This document shows, piece by piece, positions 63,029 to 64,000 of a stretch of DNA of 64,000 nt (position 1 is the first letter of the stretch; each line of letters opens with the position of its first letter). Both the position numbers and the translations under genes were made by a program. Below the pieces are notes generated by a model. The model did not search any database and was not told where the DNA came from. It saw nothing but the letters and a program-made list of their open reading frames with translations. This DNA is from Nocardia sp. BMG51109 (lineage in GTDB: Bacteria > Actinomycetota > Actinomycetes > Mycobacteriales > Mycobacteriaceae): NCBI RefSeq assembly GCF_000526215.1, contig NZ_JAFQ01000004.1:5022001-5086000 (forward strand), given 5' to 3'.

Positions 63029-64000
63029 CGTTTCGCGATTCCCATCCTGGGATGCGGTGTCCCGGTGGCGAATTCGGCGGTCGCGACCCGCAATCGGCGC
63101 GCGAGCGGGACGGTCGCGCGCCGGGTGAAGATCGCATAGTCCGAGCGCTCGACCTCGTCGAGGATGCCGGCGTAGAGCACGGCGGCGGTGCGGATGGCCG
63201 GGCGCACCCGCGGCCGCAGCAGCTCGATTCCCGGTTCGGCGCGGCGGTACAGCGCGCGGTTGGTGGCGATCAGGTGGGCCAGGGCGCGGCGCAGGCGGGG
63301 ATCGGTGCGGCCGGTGCGGCGGCCGTGTGCCAGCAGGTCGTCGTCGACCCCGAAGGCGGCCAGCTCGGCCGACGGCAGATAGATCCGCCCGCGGTCGAGA
63401 TCCTCACCGACGTCGCGGATGAAATTGGTCAGCTGGAACGCCTCGCCCAGCGCGGCGGCCGCGGGTTCGGCCTCGGCGGCCGGGACGACCGTGCCCAGCA
63501 CCGGCAGCAGCTGCAGGCCGATCGCCGCCGCGGATCCGCGCATGTAGTCGCGCAGCTCGGCCATGGTGGCATAGCGGGTGCGGAACGCGGGCGTGCCGGG
63601 CACGTCCATGCGCATGGCGTCGAGGAACGTCCAGAAGTGTTCGGGCGCAACGGAGAACCGGGTGATGGTGTCGGCGACCGCGGACAGCACCGGTTCCCAC
63701 TCCGGCGGGTCCGCGTCGGGAGCGCCACTTCCCGGGTGCCGGTCGTCGAGCATCGTGGCGACCGATGCGCCCGCCGGTCGCGTGCTGCGGTGCGGGTGCC
63801 CGGTGGTGACTTCGCGCCCGACGAGGCCGGCGCCGCTCGCCGGCGCCCGGTCCCGCACCGGCTGCGCCAGCCGCGCGCGCAGCCGGGTCTCGATCCGATC
63901 CAGCTGCCGTGCACTGTCTTCTGGCCGTGCACTGTCTTCTTGTCGCGCACCGACTTCTTGTCGCGCACTGCCTTTCGTGCCGTGGTCGACGATGTCGTCC
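63025..64000 (-). CDS. crtB: phytoene/squalene synthase family protein (CrtB-like), 5' end beyond the window
   Basis: The last 324 codons of a trans-isoprenyl diphosphate synthase; the frame is open to the window edge, where it shows the first aspartate motif DDIVDHGT. The second motif is FQLTNFIRDVGEDLDRGRIY, followed by LP. Other family blocks are MRMDVPGTPAFRTRYATM and RSDYAIFTRRATVPLARRLR. The enzyme condenses two geranylgeranyl diphosphates to phytoene. Between the first motif and the core lies an unusual stretch rich in Ala/Arg/Glu that contains an 18-bp repeat. Its stop overlaps the PPOx remnant. Squalene synthase-like activity is an alternative. Confidence 0.85.
   Translation of the reverse strand, partial: DDIVDHGTKGSARQEVGARQEDSARPEDSARQLDRIETRLRARLAQPVRDRAPASGAGLVGREVTTGHPHRSTRPAGASVATMLDDRHPGSGAPDADPPEWEPVLSAVADTITRFSVAPEHFWTFLDAMRMDVPGTPAFRTRYATMAELRDYMRGSAAAIGLQLLPVLGTVVPAAEAEPAAAALGEAFQLTNFIRDVGEDLDRGRIYLPSAELAAFGVDDDLLAHGRRTGRTDPRLRRALAHLIATNRALYRRAEPGIELLRPRVRPAIRTAAVLYAGILDEVERSDYAIFTRRATVPLARRLRVATAEFATGTPHPRMGIAKR
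63904..63975 (-). repeat. 18-bp tandem repeat x4 inside the phytoene synthase gene
   Basis: Units start at 63904, 63922, 63940 and 63958 on the plus strand, sharing a GTGCACTGTCTTC or GCGCACCGACTTC core. On the coding strand they encode six-residue units like SARPED. Confidence 0.8.

Overview
The window is a high-GC actinomycete chromosome segment, most likely Nocardia or a close relative in the Nocardiaceae. The evidence is GC-rich codon use, many GTG starts, mycolate-group envelope genes (pimB', a Rv2182c-like acyltransferase, pknL) and gene groups that, as I remember the map, match M. tuberculosis Rv2173-Rv2208. No rRNA, tRNA, CRISPR array or insertion sequence was seen. Calls rest on reading motifs and synteny by eye; no database search was run.

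Layout. (1) 1-6.2 kb: the end of a DUF3043 membrane protein, a small membrane protein divergent from a GlxA-type regulator, cobalamin genes (a CobU-CobT fusion and cobS), a VapBC pair and a DUF2277 gene. (2) 6.2-10.2 kb: asnB divergent from ctaC-ctaF, which encode cytochrome c oxidase subunits II and IV. (3) 10.3-36.0 kb: a 26-kb accessory block. It holds an FAD oxidase, an NAD(P)-binding protein, a MoxR/VWA pair, two F420-type oxidoreductases, an XRE regulator facing three small genes, two quinone-reductase-like enzymes, secreted small proteins, a sulfation cassette (IclR, cysD, cysNC, DUF1214-like, SDR, sulfotransferase), a class I terpene synthase, a PAS-GGDEF protein and a MaoC hydratase. 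(4) 36.0-42.9 kb: ydcF-like gene, trpD, then ctaE-qcrC-qcrA-qcrB, the cytochrome bc1 complex and oxidase subunit III. (5) 42.9-46.1 kb: a stand-alone Lrp/AsnC ligand domain, a NarL-type two-component system and a fatty acid hydroxylase. (6) 46.3-64 kb: the envelope/DNA block (Rv2191-like nuclease, two NlpC/P60 hydrolases, a metallopeptidase, pimB', two SRPBCC proteins, an ArsA-like ATPase, a ROK kinase, an acyltransferase, an exoribonuclease-AS homologue, aroG, pknL, a Rv2175c homologue, a decayed PPOx gene and a phytoene synthase cut by the window edge).

How the genes work together. ctaC, ctaF, ctaE and qcrCAB encode most of the bc1-aa3 supercomplex; ctaD is not here. cysD and cysNC make PAPS, and the sulfotransferase two genes downstream can spend it. 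No PAPS reductase or sulfite reductase is present, so the cassette looks dedicated to sulfating a product. pimB', the acyltransferase, PknL and the NlpC/P60 enzymes all concern the envelope.

The most unusual features are structural. A 77-bp element repeated three times between qcrC and qcrA encodes three 26-residue peptides, each joined to the next, and to qcrA, by ATGA overlaps; this resembles mycobacterial MIRUs. Short arginine/glutamate-rich peptide ORFs with the same ATGA junction precede two other genes. About a dozen short tandem repeats lie in the window, several straddling stop codons. At least a dozen genes have a TAnnnT-like -10 hexamer 6-8 nt before their start codon, which predicts leaderless mRNAs.
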